A stretch of 64,000 bases of DNA, taken from assembly GCA_016190245.1 (NCBI GenBank), contig JACPQY010000071.1:62001-126000 (forward strand). The letters run 5' to 3'. The notes under the pieces are model-generated. The model was not told where the DNA came from. It saw only the letters and a program-made list of their open reading frames with translations, and did not search any database. Shown one piece after another: positions 26,281-35,200 of this stretch. The stretch's first letter is position 1. Each line of letters starts with the position of its first letter. The translations under genes and the position numbers were made by a program. This stretch comes from Nitrospirota bacterium. Its GTDB lineage: Bacteria > JACPQY01.

Positions 26281-26976
26281 TCAGCGCAGGGAGGCAAGCC
26301 CCGAGCTCTCCCGACTCCCCTGGAGTAGCCCGCCATGACCGCCCTTCATCTCTTCCGCAGGCGGTGAGGCCGGCGCTTCGATGGCGGAGGTCTCGAACAC
26401 AAGAAAGGCCACGGCAAAGTCCGCCAACTCTCCTTGGGGGTCGTGGAAACCGGCCGGCCCGAGCCACCGGGCCGTCACGTGGATCGCCACGAGGCCCGGT
26501 TCGCGGAACCAGCCCGGCTCGACCTCGGCGAACCCGCCATGACTTTCCAAGCCCTCGGCGAAACCTACGAATTTCTCCCCCGCGTACCGGCGCAGGCGCC
26601 TTCGTTCGATGTCCGGCCGGAACGGCACCCCGCGCGTCTCGCTGATTTCCTCCCGCGTGTATCCCTCGGGTGCTCGATTCAAGTACATCCCCTCGATCAG
26701 GCGAAGGATGGGCTCCCGGGCCTCGGTCACCTCGGGCGGCACCGCAGTGAACGGCTCGGCGTGGACCAGGTAGGGATCCCCCATGAATTGAACCAGCAAC
26801 CGCTCCTCGCCCAGCATCAACACGACGTCGTTCGGGGGAATCGGGATCACGAAAGGGCGGGGCTTCGCGGTTTCGGCGGGCCGGGGGCAGAGGGCGACGC
26901 AACCCGCGAGGAGACAGGCCACAAGGGAGGCGAACAAAAGGCGGCGCGCGGTGAGCCGCACTGCTTTCCTGTTCAC
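26281..26976 (-). CDS. Lipoprotein of unknown function, end of T4SS operon
   Basis: 231 residues with a basic N-terminus (MNRKAVRLTARRLLF) and lipobox LLAGC. The mature part is proline-rich (KPRPFVIPIPPND) and then mixed alpha/beta, with no family I can name. It lies 31 nt downstream of the TraV-like gene on the same strand, so it may be an extra outer-membrane-anchored part of the same envelope complex. That role is inferred from context only. Confidence 0.55.
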   Translation of the reverse strand: MNRKAVRLTARRLLFASLVACLLAGCVALCPRPAETAKPRPFVIPIPPNDVVLMLGEERLLVQFMGDPYLVHAEPFTAVPPEVTEAREPILRLIEGMYLNRAPEGYTREEISETRGVPFRPDIERRRLRRYAGEKFVGFAEGLESHGGFAEVEPGWFREPGLVAIHVTARWLGPAGFHDPQGELADFAVAFLVFETSAIEAPASPPAEEMKGGHGGLLQGSRESSGLASLR

Positions 26977-27007
26977 TCTCCTCCCCTCGCCCTTTGCCCT
27001 TTCCCGT

Positions 27008-27463
27008 TCACTTTCCCTCCGGCGGCTTGGACTCGGGATGCAGGGGCAGGAGCGTTTCGACTGCGGAGGGTTGTGCGTCTCCGGGCATCAGCTCGATCTC
27101 CGGGTTCCAGTCCCAGTCGCGGACGACCACGGTGAGCCAGTGGCCGTGCACGAAGATGCGGCGGTCTATCCGGTGGGAGGGGATCCATACGAGGATCGTT
27201 CGCGGGGGCATCATGATCGGCACGACCGGTTCTTCGTAGCCGAGCGGCTGCTGCACCTCGAAATTCTCCTTCAGAGGCTCGACCACCTCCTTCGCGCCCT
27301 CTCCCAAGGCCTCCGCGTAGATCTGAGCCGTGGACTTACCCTTCATCGGGCCGCCGCAGGCCGGGAGCGAGAACAAGGAACAGAGAACGGTGAACAGCAA
27401 GGCGGGGAGCCGGGGAACCAGGGAGCCTGAGAGCCGGACGATGGCGTGCCGAAACCCGCTCAT
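27008..27463 (-). CDS. TraV-like T4SS outer-membrane lipoprotein
   Basis: 151 residues with a lipobox-like signal (LFSLPACGG). The conserved stretch MPPRTILVWIPSHRIDR then GHWLTVVVRDWDW resembles the TraV core, where a Pro-Arg-x-x-x-x-x-Trp-Ile segment leads into a (V)VxxxxW strand. In F-type systems TraV is the VirB7-like lipoprotein that anchors TraK and TraB at the outer membrane. It overlaps the TraK-like gene by 4 nt, the usual K/B/V neighbourhood. Family assignment rests on short motifs, lipobox and position. Confidence 0.6.
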   Translation of the reverse strand: MSGFRHAIVRLSGSLVPRLPALLFTVLCSLFSLPACGGPMKGKSTAQIYAEALGEGAKEVVEPLKENFEVQQPLGYEEPVVPIMMPPRTILVWIPSHRIDRRIFVHGHWLTVVVRDWDWNPEIELMPGDAQPSAVETLLPLHPESKPPEGK

Positions 27464-28440
27464 GGAGAGGTCTTCCTACCCGAGGTGTTTCCGGCGGCGC
27501 CGCGGTCGTCCCAGAGGCCGGTCCGCGAACCACCCGTGAAGGCCGCACGGTTCACCACGACGTACGCTTTCGTGCGCTTGGGGTAACCCTTGAACGCCTC
27601 CACCGAGTCGGCCGGTTCGTGCGGCGCGAGGCGCTGATCCGTGATCGTCGCGCCCCGCAGGCCCTTCACGCGGAGCTGCTGGGGATCGAGCCGAATCGCC
27701 TCGTTCGAGACGTTCTCCACGTCCACCACAAGCCCCAGCATCTCGACCCCTTCGTAGACCCTGGCCAGTCGCCACTGGGTGAGTTTGACCTCCTCGAGGA
27801 ACAGCTCCCCCCCCGCGTCATGGATCTGGTAGCCGGGGACCGGCTTCTCCTCCGTCATCGCCACGATGAGCCGGATCACCTGCGGCGTGGGACCGACATA
27901 CATAGGGCCGGGGGCCTCCTCCGGAGCGGCCACGCTGATCTCCACGCTGTCATCCTGACGGTCCGGTGGCTCCACCTGCTGGATCTCGAAGACATACGTC
28001 CGACCGGCCTCGTCCTTCCCATAGAGGTTCATTGTGGGGAGGGGCTGGCGGGGATAGAGGTATGCGCGCTCCTCCACCTCTTGGACCGTCATCGCCTCTT
28101 CACTGGGGTGGGTGAGGTAGACGAGGGGTGCCGGGAAAACGATCTCGGTCAACTGGCCGAGAGCCGTCTTGATGATGATCACCTGCTTGCCGCCGGGGAG
28201 CCAAGGCACGGCTCGGATCGCCCAAGCCTCGGAGCCGCCGAGAACGGCGGCCACAAGGGCGCTGAGCAGAAAAACAGTGAACCGTGAGCGGAGATTGGGT
28301 TTCAGCAAGCGATCACCCCCACTCGCACCCTCCCCCGTCGAGGGGGAGGGGAAAAGAGGGCGAGGCGCGCTCTTTCTTGTCCCTTCCCCCCTTGAGGGGG
28401 AAGGTGAGGATGGGGGGTGCTGAACGGTTGCGTGTTTCAT
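27460..28440 (-). CDS. TraK-like (VirB9-type) T4SS secretin-like protein
   Basis: 326 residues from the ATG at 28440, which overlaps the traB stop (ATGA). A signal peptide (TVFLLSALVAAVLGGSEAWA) is followed by beta-rich sequence typical of TraK (VPWLPGGKQVIIIKTALG, QLTEIVFPAPL, VYVFEIQQVE-like strands, MLGLVVDVENVSNEAIRLDP, AYVVV). TraK forms the outer-membrane ring with TraV and TraB. Residues ~10-42 are encoded by a dispersed GC-rich repeat (SPSPSRGEG, PSPSTGEG), so the signal peptide starts only near residue 46. A TTG at 28308 may be the working start. Confidence 0.68.
   Translation of the reverse strand: MKHATVQHPPSSPSPSRGEGTRKSAPRPLFPSPSTGEGASGGDRLLKPNLRSRFTVFLLSALVAAVLGGSEAWAIRAVPWLPGGKQVIIIKTALGQLTEIVFPAPLVYLTHPSEEAMTVQEVEERAYLYPRQPLPTMNLYGKDEAGRTYVFEIQQVEPPDRQDDSVEISVAAPEEAPGPMYVGPTPQVIRLIVAMTEEKPVPGYQIHDAGGELFLEEVKLTQWRLARVYEGVEMLGLVVDVENVSNEAIRLDPQQLRVKGLRGATITDQRLAPHEPADSVEAFKGYPKRTKAYVVVNRAAFTGGSRTGLWDDRGAAGNTSGRKTSP
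28315..28425. repeat. Dispersed GC-rich inverted repeat inside traK-like 5' end
   Basis: It is built from CACCCTCCCCCGTCGAGGG / GAGGGGAAAAGAGGG and a second half CCCTTCCCCCCTTGAGGGGG / AAGGTGAGGATGGGGGG. This is a common CCTCACCCT...GGTGAGG-type dispersed repeat. It stays in frame with the traK-like gene and translates as Ser/Pro/Gly-rich sequence. Confidence 0.55.
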
Positions 28441-29663
28441 TGAACCTCCTCTCGAAACAGATTGGCGATTTCCGGAATATCAATCCCTTCCTCGGTCACC
28501 AGCGTCCCATCAATCCCACCGGGGATGTCCACCGTGGGCAGGAGCCGGGCGGCTTCCTCGCGCATGAACTTCGCGATGTCCGCCATGGCCTGGGACAGGG
28601 CGGAGGTCGAGGCATGTGTGAGAGCATCCCCCGTGACGATTTGCCTTTCCGTACCGTCCGCCGCCACCACCCGCGTCACTTCCTGCACCGAAAAGGCCTG
28701 GCCCAGCCCCGCCGCAAAGCCCGCGATGAAACTTGCGCCCAGCCTCCGGCCGCGGCGGTCGGTCACCTTGCCCGCGATCCCCAGACCGCCGTCAGGCCCG
28801 GTGACGAACGCCGTGAGCTCCCGGTCCAACGTCCGGCCGCCCGGGAAGACGCAACTGAACAGCCGCGCCGTGATCCTGACCCTCTCGGAAGAAAGATCTC
28901 CATCGGCCCTTCCGAGAACGGTGCAACCCTTCATCGGGATCGAGTAGGCGTTGGGGGAGACCCAGTTGTCCATCACGACCATCGCAACCGGGAATGTGGT
29001 ACTCCCGCTCGTGCCGGAGGGATACGCCGAGACCCCGTTGAGCGTGCGCACGCGCACGAGGCTGCCGGGGGGCAGGTAGTAGGGAGACGCGACCACCCCC
29101 CGTGTACCCCGCCCCGCTTCCGCCCTGGGCTTTTCCTGCTTCTTGGGCACCACGATCTTGGGCGGAGGCAGGGGTTCCACTTCCGCCTTCTTGGCCCCCG
29201 CCATGCCTCCCCCCGCCCGAATCGCGTCGAGCTGGTCCTGGACGTTCTTGCCGACCGCTTGAACCGACAAACGCAGTTCTTCCAGCTTGGTTGCCGTCCC
29301 CCCGCGCTCCTCCTGTTCCTCCTTACGGGCGTTCTCCATCTCCGCGCGCCAGAGGCGCAACTCCCTCTGCCCCTGCTTGAGTTCCTCAAGTTCCATGTTG
29401 ATCCGTTGACGCACCACCGACTCGTCCACGTGCCCGAAATCGATCGCACCCCCGCGGGGCCTGGCCTGGGGAACCATCTCGCCCATCGGACGGGATGTGC
29501 CGGCCTGTCGCATGGGGGTGAAGCCGGCCTCTTCATCTTCGCTTCTCAGGACGACCCAGCCGATCCCCACCATGAGCACGACCGCGCCGACGCCCAGCGC
29601 CATGTAGGCCTTTCGCCCTTCGAGCCCGTACCGCTCCAGCCAAGCCTTCAATCGTTCACCCAC
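28437..29663 (-). CDS. TraB-like (VirB10-type) T4SS core protein
   Basis: 408 residues. A cytoplasmic N-terminus and one membrane helix (MALGVGAVVLMVGIGWVVL) are followed by a Pro-rich and coiled-coil periplasmic arm (~70-140). The conserved beta-barrel domain comes next: YYLPPGSLVRVRTLNGVSAY, MKGCTVLGRADGDLSSERV, ARLFSCVFPGGR, AFVTGPDGGLGIAGKV, DRRGRRLGASFIAGF. This is the TraB pattern of F-type systems; TraB spans both membranes and links the inner complex to TraK/TraV. Start is GTG at 29663 with GGAGGTG nine bases upstream. It is the firmest assignment in this operon. Confidence 0.88.
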   Translation of the reverse strand: MGERLKAWLERYGLEGRKAYMALGVGAVVLMVGIGWVVLRSEDEEAGFTPMRQAGTSRPMGEMVPQARPRGGAIDFGHVDESVVRQRINMELEELKQGQRELRLWRAEMENARKEEQEERGGTATKLEELRLSVQAVGKNVQDQLDAIRAGGGMAGAKKAEVEPLPPPKIVVPKKQEKPRAEAGRGTRGVVASPYYLPPGSLVRVRTLNGVSAYPSGTSGSTTFPVAMVVMDNWVSPNAYSIPMKGCTVLGRADGDLSSERVRITARLFSCVFPGGRTLDRELTAFVTGPDGGLGIAGKVTDRRGRRLGASFIAGFAAGLGQAFSVQEVTRVVAADGTERQIVTGDALTHASTSALSQAMADIAKFMREEAARLLPTVDIPGGIDGTLVTEEGIDIPEIANLFREEVQ

Positions 29664-29702
29664 TGCGCTTCACCTCCATTCCACCCTGACTCCTCTTTCC
29701 CA

Positions 29703-30875
29703 TCACCATCCCAGTGCCTCGCGGACCTTCGCCCCCACCGGCAAGAGCACCTTCCACACGAGCAATGCCGCCAGGGCGCCGCCCAGCACGATCGTGATTC
29801 CCGCCTCGACGTACAGGTAGCGGTTGTGCATGCCGAGGTACGGGCCCAGGTGCGTGCCCGTTCGGAACACCGATTCCTGGATGATGTGCAAGAGGTCCGA
29901 ATCCGAGAAGGCCGCCGGGGGGTGGGCTGCTGCGTAGCGATCGACGAGATGCAAGACATAGAGCGGGAAGACGGCCAACTGGAAGAGCCACAGTGCGGCC
30001 AGGGAATACAGCACGTTCGTCACGCCACCGGGCAGGAAGACCAGCATGAAATGGAGGGGAACCGCATAGATCCAAACCTTGACGAGCCAGCCCATGACCG
30101 TGCCCCAGAATTCCGCGTCGGCAACCCGCAAGCACCATTCGCAGAGACCGGTTTCGGGTGGGGCCGCCTGCACCGAGGCCGCGGCCGTGGTCACCCCGTC
30201 AGAGGCCCGTTGCGATGCGACCTCGTAGAGCGCCCGCCGGCCGGCGAAAAAAACGGCGTTGTTGGACTGCGTTCCCTTCCAGGCGTCAAGATCCGCCTGG
30301 GCGGCCAGATACAGGCTGAGACAGGTCTTCATCTCCGTGCCCACAGGCGCATGGGCGGCGGCGAGTGCGATGGCGGCCTGGCCCCAGTCTCCGTTCCGGA
30401 TGGCTGTCTTGACCGTGGTGGGAAAACATTCGTAGCGGAGGAAGGTGTCGAGCGATTCCTCCGTGTCGAAATCCAGGCGGGCCGAAGTGTCCAGATCCGC
30501 CGAGCGACGGAACGGAAGGACCTGCGCGGAATCGTAGAACCCAGTGACCGCGGCATCGTCCACAAGTTTGATGATCCCGTGCGAAACCGAATTCGTGAAT
30601 TTCACCGCACCCGAGATGAGAAGCGATGCACGATCCTTGCTCTCCGTGCCCGGCTGTGGCGCGACCAGCGCCAGCGCAAGGAGCCCCACGAGGAGGTGGC
30701 TCAAGGCGCGGGACCACCCCGCCGTGCCGAAACTCAGAGCCAGCCGAACGAGGAGCGTCGCCGCGCCCGCCCCGGCAATAAGCGGCGCCCAGGGCTGCAT
30801 CTGCGTCAGCACCGTGCCGACCTCGATGAGACCATCGCTCACCAAGTCCGCTTCCGTGGCAGTCAGGTGGAACAT
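29703..30875 (-). CDS. Polytopic inner-membrane protein, TraG-N/VirB6-like
   Basis: 390 residues. Two to three helices lie near the N-terminus (MQPWAPLIAGAGAATLLVRL; ALSHLLVGLLALALVA). A ~110-residue periplasmic part with cysteines (YECFP, TCLSL, CEWC) follows, then at least three C-terminal helices (VWIYAVPLHFMLVFLPG; LYSLAALWLFQLAVFPLYVL; GITIVLGGALAALLVWKVLL). The topology and the LWLFQLAVFPLY segment recall the N-terminal domain of TraG or VirB6/TrbL channel proteins. Similarity is topological, so the name is tentative. It lies between the TraB-like gene and an orphan secreted protein on the same strand. Confidence 0.5.
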   Translation of the reverse strand: MFHLTATEADLVSDGLIEVGTVLTQMQPWAPLIAGAGAATLLVRLALSFGTAGWSRALSHLLVGLLALALVAPQPGTESKDRASLLISGAVKFTNSVSHGIIKLVDDAAVTGFYDSAQVLPFRRSADLDTSARLDFDTEESLDTFLRYECFPTTVKTAIRNGDWGQAAIALAAAHAPVGTEMKTCLSLYLAAQADLDAWKGTQSNNAVFFAGRRALYEVASQRASDGVTTAAASVQAAPPETGLCEWCLRVADAEFWGTVMGWLVKVWIYAVPLHFMLVFLPGGVTNVLYSLAALWLFQLAVFPLYVLHLVDRYAAAHPPAAFSDSDLLHIIQESVFRTGTHLGPYLGMHNRYLYVEAGITIVLGGALAALLVWKVLLPVGAKVREALGW

Positions 30876-30909
30876 CTTGCCGTATCCGTTCAGCGCCCTC
30901 GATATGAAT

Positions 30910-30980
30910 CCTCACCCTTTCCCTCTCCTTTCCAAGGAGAGGGGACTCCCTCTCCCTGAAAGGGAGAGGGAGGGGTGAGG
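30910..30980. repeat. Dispersed fold-back repeat between T4SS genes
   Basis: The outer arms CCTCACCC and GGGTGAGG enclose two inner hairpins, CTCTCCTTTCC/aAGGAGAG and CCCTCTCCCT/AAGGGAGAGGG. It sits in the 139-nt gap between two genes of the T4SS operon. It could act as an mRNA-processing or attenuation structure, but its composition is that of a common dispersed repeat, related to the one at 28315-28425. Confidence 0.6.
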
Positions 30981-31014
30981 GTTTTCCCAATGGGCCTCAA
31001 CGCATACATCTTGC

Positions 31015-32133
31015 CTACCTCCGATCGCCCCAGTGGGACACGAGGCTCGCGAGCACGAACCGCCCGAAATCGCTCTCCTCGCGTGCGATCTGTTCGTCGA
31101 GCTTGCGAAAGTATTCCGCGTCGCCCAGCCGGATCCGAATCCGTTCCCGCAGGTCTTCGAGCTGCTCGATCAGCGCCTCTTTCTCGCGCGGCGGCACGCC
31201 GATCTGCGAGGCCGCGGAACTCAGGAGAGCCGCCGCAAGGCGAGCTTCCTGGTGCCAAGCCAGGGTGGCCAGCGCCTTTTTGTACCCCGCACATTCGGTC
31301 GTCTTCGGGTAGGCCTTGGCGTAATGCTCGGGCTCGATTTGGAAGGCCAAGCTGCTCAGGTCGGTGTCCGTCCACGTAATCTGAGTGGGGATGGTGGACT
31401 TGTCACAATCCACGCCCAGCGCAAGCTCGATGACCGAAGTCTGGAGAGATGAAATGCGCGTGGCTGATTCCGGCGGATCGACCCGCTCGAAGCCCCAAGA
31501 CGTGTACTTCATGTCCCGCGCGTAGCCGCGCACGAGCGCCGGCCCGCCCTGGTCGAAGTACTTGTCGATCAGGAAAACATCCTTGTCCCAGGCGGGGGAG
31601 TAGTCGGAAACGAACTTGGCTTGATCCGTCTTCAGCTCGTTGAGGCAGTCTTGGCGGCCGTTGGGCGAATTGGCGTTCTGGTGAATACATTGTTGCAACG
31701 CCGTGTAGACGTCCGGGTCAACCGACATCCACACCGTGTCGCCGCCGCCGTAGAGGCTCTGACTCTGGGCCTGGTAGTCGCGCTGGAACATCTCCGTGGC
31801 GTCCACCAAGGCGCTGGCGGCCGCCTGCTCTCCTTTGTGAGCGCCGTAGAGGCTGTTGTACGTCTGGGTTAGGGCGACTTGGTTCAAGAGCTGGGACAGA
31901 CGCGAGTCCGCGTTCGTCGCGTAGTCGGTGAGAGTCAGAGCCACCATGACTTTGAACGGGCTGTCGGCGGCTGGGGCCTTGACCCAGCCGCTCGGGACCT
32001 CCACCGGCGGCAATCTGTCCAAGATGGACGGCATTTCGACTTGGGATTGCGCCATGGATGCCATGAGCACGACGGCCGGCATCGCCAACCCCAGCCACCG
32101 GCTATTCCACACTCGTACCCGCCGTGTTCGCAT
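31015..32133 (-). CDS. Secreted protein of unknown function in T4SS operon
   Basis: About 372 residues. The ATG at 32133 starts a basic stretch (MRTRRVRVWNSR) and a signal peptide (WLGLAMPAVVLMASMAQSQ). The mature protein is helical and contains Gln/Asn-rich segments (RLSQLLNQVALTQTYNSLYG; FQRDYQAQSQSLYGGGD) and three or four cysteines (CIHQN, DCLNE, DCDKS, ECAGYKK). The C-terminal ~90 residues are a charged helix (REKEALIEQLEDLRERIRIR). Its place between the TraU- and TraG-N-like genes suggests a periplasmic T4SS component, perhaps VirB5-like. I could not match it to TraH, TraF, TraW or TrbC. Confidence 0.55.
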   Translation of the reverse strand: MRTRRVRVWNSRWLGLAMPAVVLMASMAQSQVEMPSILDRLPPVEVPSGWVKAPAADSPFKVMVALTLTDYATNADSRLSQLLNQVALTQTYNSLYGAHKGEQAAASALVDATEMFQRDYQAQSQSLYGGGDTVWMSVDPDVYTALQQCIHQNANSPNGRQDCLNELKTDQAKFVSDYSPAWDKDVFLIDKYFDQGGPALVRGYARDMKYTSWGFERVDPPESATRISSLQTSVIELALGVDCDKSTIPTQITWTDTDLSSLAFQIEPEHYAKAYPKTTECAGYKKALATLAWHQEARLAAALLSSAASQIGVPPREKEALIEQLEDLRERIRIRLGDAEYFRKLDEQIAREESDFGRFVLASLVSHWGDRR

Positions 32134-32201
32134 CGCGCGATCCGTGAACACCCCTTGCTTGCCGTCTTGCCGCTCACTGTTCACTGCTTGCTTTGTCGGC
32201 T

Positions 32202-35200
32202 TCACCGACACTCCTCCGGCGGCGGCTCGCCGCGCCCCTCCGCGAGGCGGCGCTGCAGCTCGCACCGTGACTTGATGAACTCGGGATCGTTGCGGGTGTC
32301 TTTCTTCAGGCTCTCGCGCAACCGCCGTGTCGGCGAATCCAATTCGTCGTCCTGGATCTCCCGCTGCGTCAGCCCCGTCGCCGGATGGGGCTTGTCGAGA
32401 TCCTTGCTCTCGAACGGGCGGACCGAGTCCCGGCTGCGTTTGAACTCCCCCGCCGCTGCGTCCTCGATGTTTTGATCCGTTTCGCCCTCCTTCCGGGACG
32501 GGTTCAGCGTCTCCCGAACCGCCCGGCCGAACGCCTCTTCCTGCGACATCCCCGCATAGGCGCCCGAGGCAATCTTCCGCGCCGCCGCCAGCATCAGGTT
32601 GGGTTGACTCTGAAGCTTGGCAAACATGCCGATGGAAGCGATCACGCGGGCGAGGGTGATCTCGTTGGGATCGTCGTCCTGCACACCCTTCCCGCCGAAC
32701 AATCCATCCGTCTGCTTGGCCATTTCCCCTCCGCCCGGGCCCCCCAGGACGCCGAGCGACTGCGCCAACTCCATAAGCCGGTCGAACAGGTCGGCCAGCT
32801 TCGTCCCGAGATCTTCGATCTGCCCGGCCACCGTGTTCAGGGGACTCCGGAGCGGCGCCATCACGGGGCCGAGCGAGGCCGAGGTCAGCGTGACCTGTGG
32901 CAGCGATTCAAGTTGCGTCGCCAGCTTCCCCGCCGCACGGCCGAACTCGATGGCGGGCGCGTGGCCTTTCGCCCCAAGCGTGCGCCCCTCGGACTCCACC
33001 GCGCGCAGGTCGGCCGCAATCGTCGCAATCTGCGCCGTGGGCAGGATCTGGAACGACGACTCGATCTGCCGCGCGTAGGCGTCGGGAATGTCCCGAATGT
33101 GGTCGGCCAAGTCCTTGGCTAGGGGTTGAAGGTTGTTCCGGATGCGGTCCACGGCCTGCTGGACGCGCGTTTCGAGGCTCGCCGAGTTGGCGGCCAGTTC
33201 GTCCGAGAAGGCTTGGAGCTCGGACGAGAATGTGGCGAGCGCAATGATCCCCTCGAACACCTCCTCCTTGCCCGCGGAGTCCAGGTTTGCCATCAACTTG
33301 AAAAACCGCTTGGCCGAGCGCATGACGCCCTTGCCGCTCGACTGGAGCTGGTTCAACTCCTTGTCCGGGAAGCCCACATCTTTCAACTGATCGACGAACT
33401 GCTTGAGTTCCGTCTCCACGTGCTTGCCCAGATCGGTCAGGAAATCCGCGCTCCCCATCCGGGCCACCGCCTTGCGGACATCGCCCACGTGGGAGAAATT
33501 GAGGGCGCGGAGATCTTGCTGAAGCTTCTCCACGGCCCGAGCAAAAGCCTGCGCGTCCGATGCGGGCAGGGTCGTCTGCTCGCGGGCGGAGCGGAGCATC
33601 GTCTCGAGGTCGCGCGTGTGGCGCAGGGTCTCGATCGTGCCCAGAACGTCCTGCACCCGCTTGAGGTCGGGATGGTTGGGCGTGGGAACTTGCACGAACG
33701 CGCCCGCCAGATCGGAGAAGTTGCGAGGCGGGTTCTTGATGAGCTTGACGCCCGTGCAGGCGAGGTCGAGTCCCGCCCTGACGTCGGCCAGGAGTTGGGC
33801 CTTCTGGTGTATGTAGGCCACGGAGGGCAATTGGGGCTTGGATGGCGTGCCCTTGCCGTGGTGGATCTCTCGAATAGTGGAATGGACGGCCTCCTTGCCG
33901 CACGCGTCGGGCAGCGCACTCCTGAGCGGCTCATCCTCCAAGAAGCTCTTGACCTCGTTGCGCGCCTGAGTCATGGCGCTGACCGTGCCCGCGATCGCCT
34001 TCACATCCGAGAGCCCCTTCCCGCAGGCCTCGAACGACCCGAGCGTCGCGATCGTATCGAGCGCCTTGTAGCCCGTGTCCAGCGCGCACTCGGCGGTGTA
34101 CACGTACCCCGCCGCCTCGGGAATCTCCAGGGCTATGGCCACAGCCTGAATCGCCCCGTTCACAAGCGCGCCGCTGAACTGGTCCTTCGCCAAGGTCATC
34201 GCCTCTGACAACGCTTCCTGAAGCTCCTGGATGGTCTTGGCCAACGCCTTGATGCGCTCGACCAGATTGAAGATCTGACGGACGGCGGTCTGGATCTTCT
34301 CGATGAAGTCGAGCACATCCTGGGCAATGTCGGCCACCTGCTTCGCCCGGAGCGCGGCCTCCGTGGCGCCACCCGAAAAAACCGACCCCGCTAGTGCAAT
34401 CCCCTCCTCCAAGCCCCGGGCGACGATATCCACCGTGGCTTGCATGGTTTCCCCTGCGAGGCAGTCCTTCTGCTCCTTCCAGATGAGGAACGCAAAATGG
34501 TCCGTGCCGGCGGGCGCCTGGGGCTCGTCTTTCCAGTCGGTCGGCCGCCACCCGATGAGCCTGGGACGACCCCACCTCTCCGGGTAGACCATCTGGATGG
34601 CCAAGTTGCGGGTGAACTGAACGTCGCCGGGCTTGGAGAGCGCGAAGGAATAGGGCGGGCGGTTCTCCCAAGCCTTCGACAGCTCTTGCTTGTGCGCGGC
34701 AATCTGATCATCAGTTGGTGCAAGCATTTCAGCGGCTTTCTGTAGGATGGAATCCAGATCGATCGCCTTGACCTCGTGATCGGCCAGATCTAGGAGATCC
34801 TCGTCGGCGTCCTCGCCGAGCTGCTCGAGCTGCTCGTCGGTCATCCCAAATCCCCCCTGCGGAGGCTGCGTCGAAAGAATCGCCTTCAATCGGTCCCCCG
34901 CCGTTGTCCCCGGAACGGCATCGAAAGCGAAGATGTCCTCGGCATCACTCCCACGGCACAAGCTCCCCAGCCCCCCGCGCGTGGCATAGAAAGCCGCGCG
35001 CAACGCGGCGATCTCGGCCGCCACGATGGGATTGGAGTGGACCACGTGGCCCGAGATCGCATTCATCGGCCCGATCGACAGCCACTGGTCCCGCAAGGGA
35101 GCGTCTTTCTCGGCTTCCCCCGACTTGAGCCCCTCCCAGATCCGATAGGTCTTCGCCAACTCCTCCTCCGTCGGTGGCCAAGGGACTCCGAACCGCCACC

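Noticed and set aside
28284-30959. Long open frame of ~890 codons on the plus strand
   Set aside because: It lies antisense to the TraB-, TraK- and TraG-N-like genes, is His/Arg/Pro-rich, and has no recognisable motif; it is a GC-driven shadow frame.
28315-30980. CRISPR-like repetition in the C/G-rich repeats
   Set aside because: The repeats are inverted, few and irregularly spaced, with no spacers and no cas genes.
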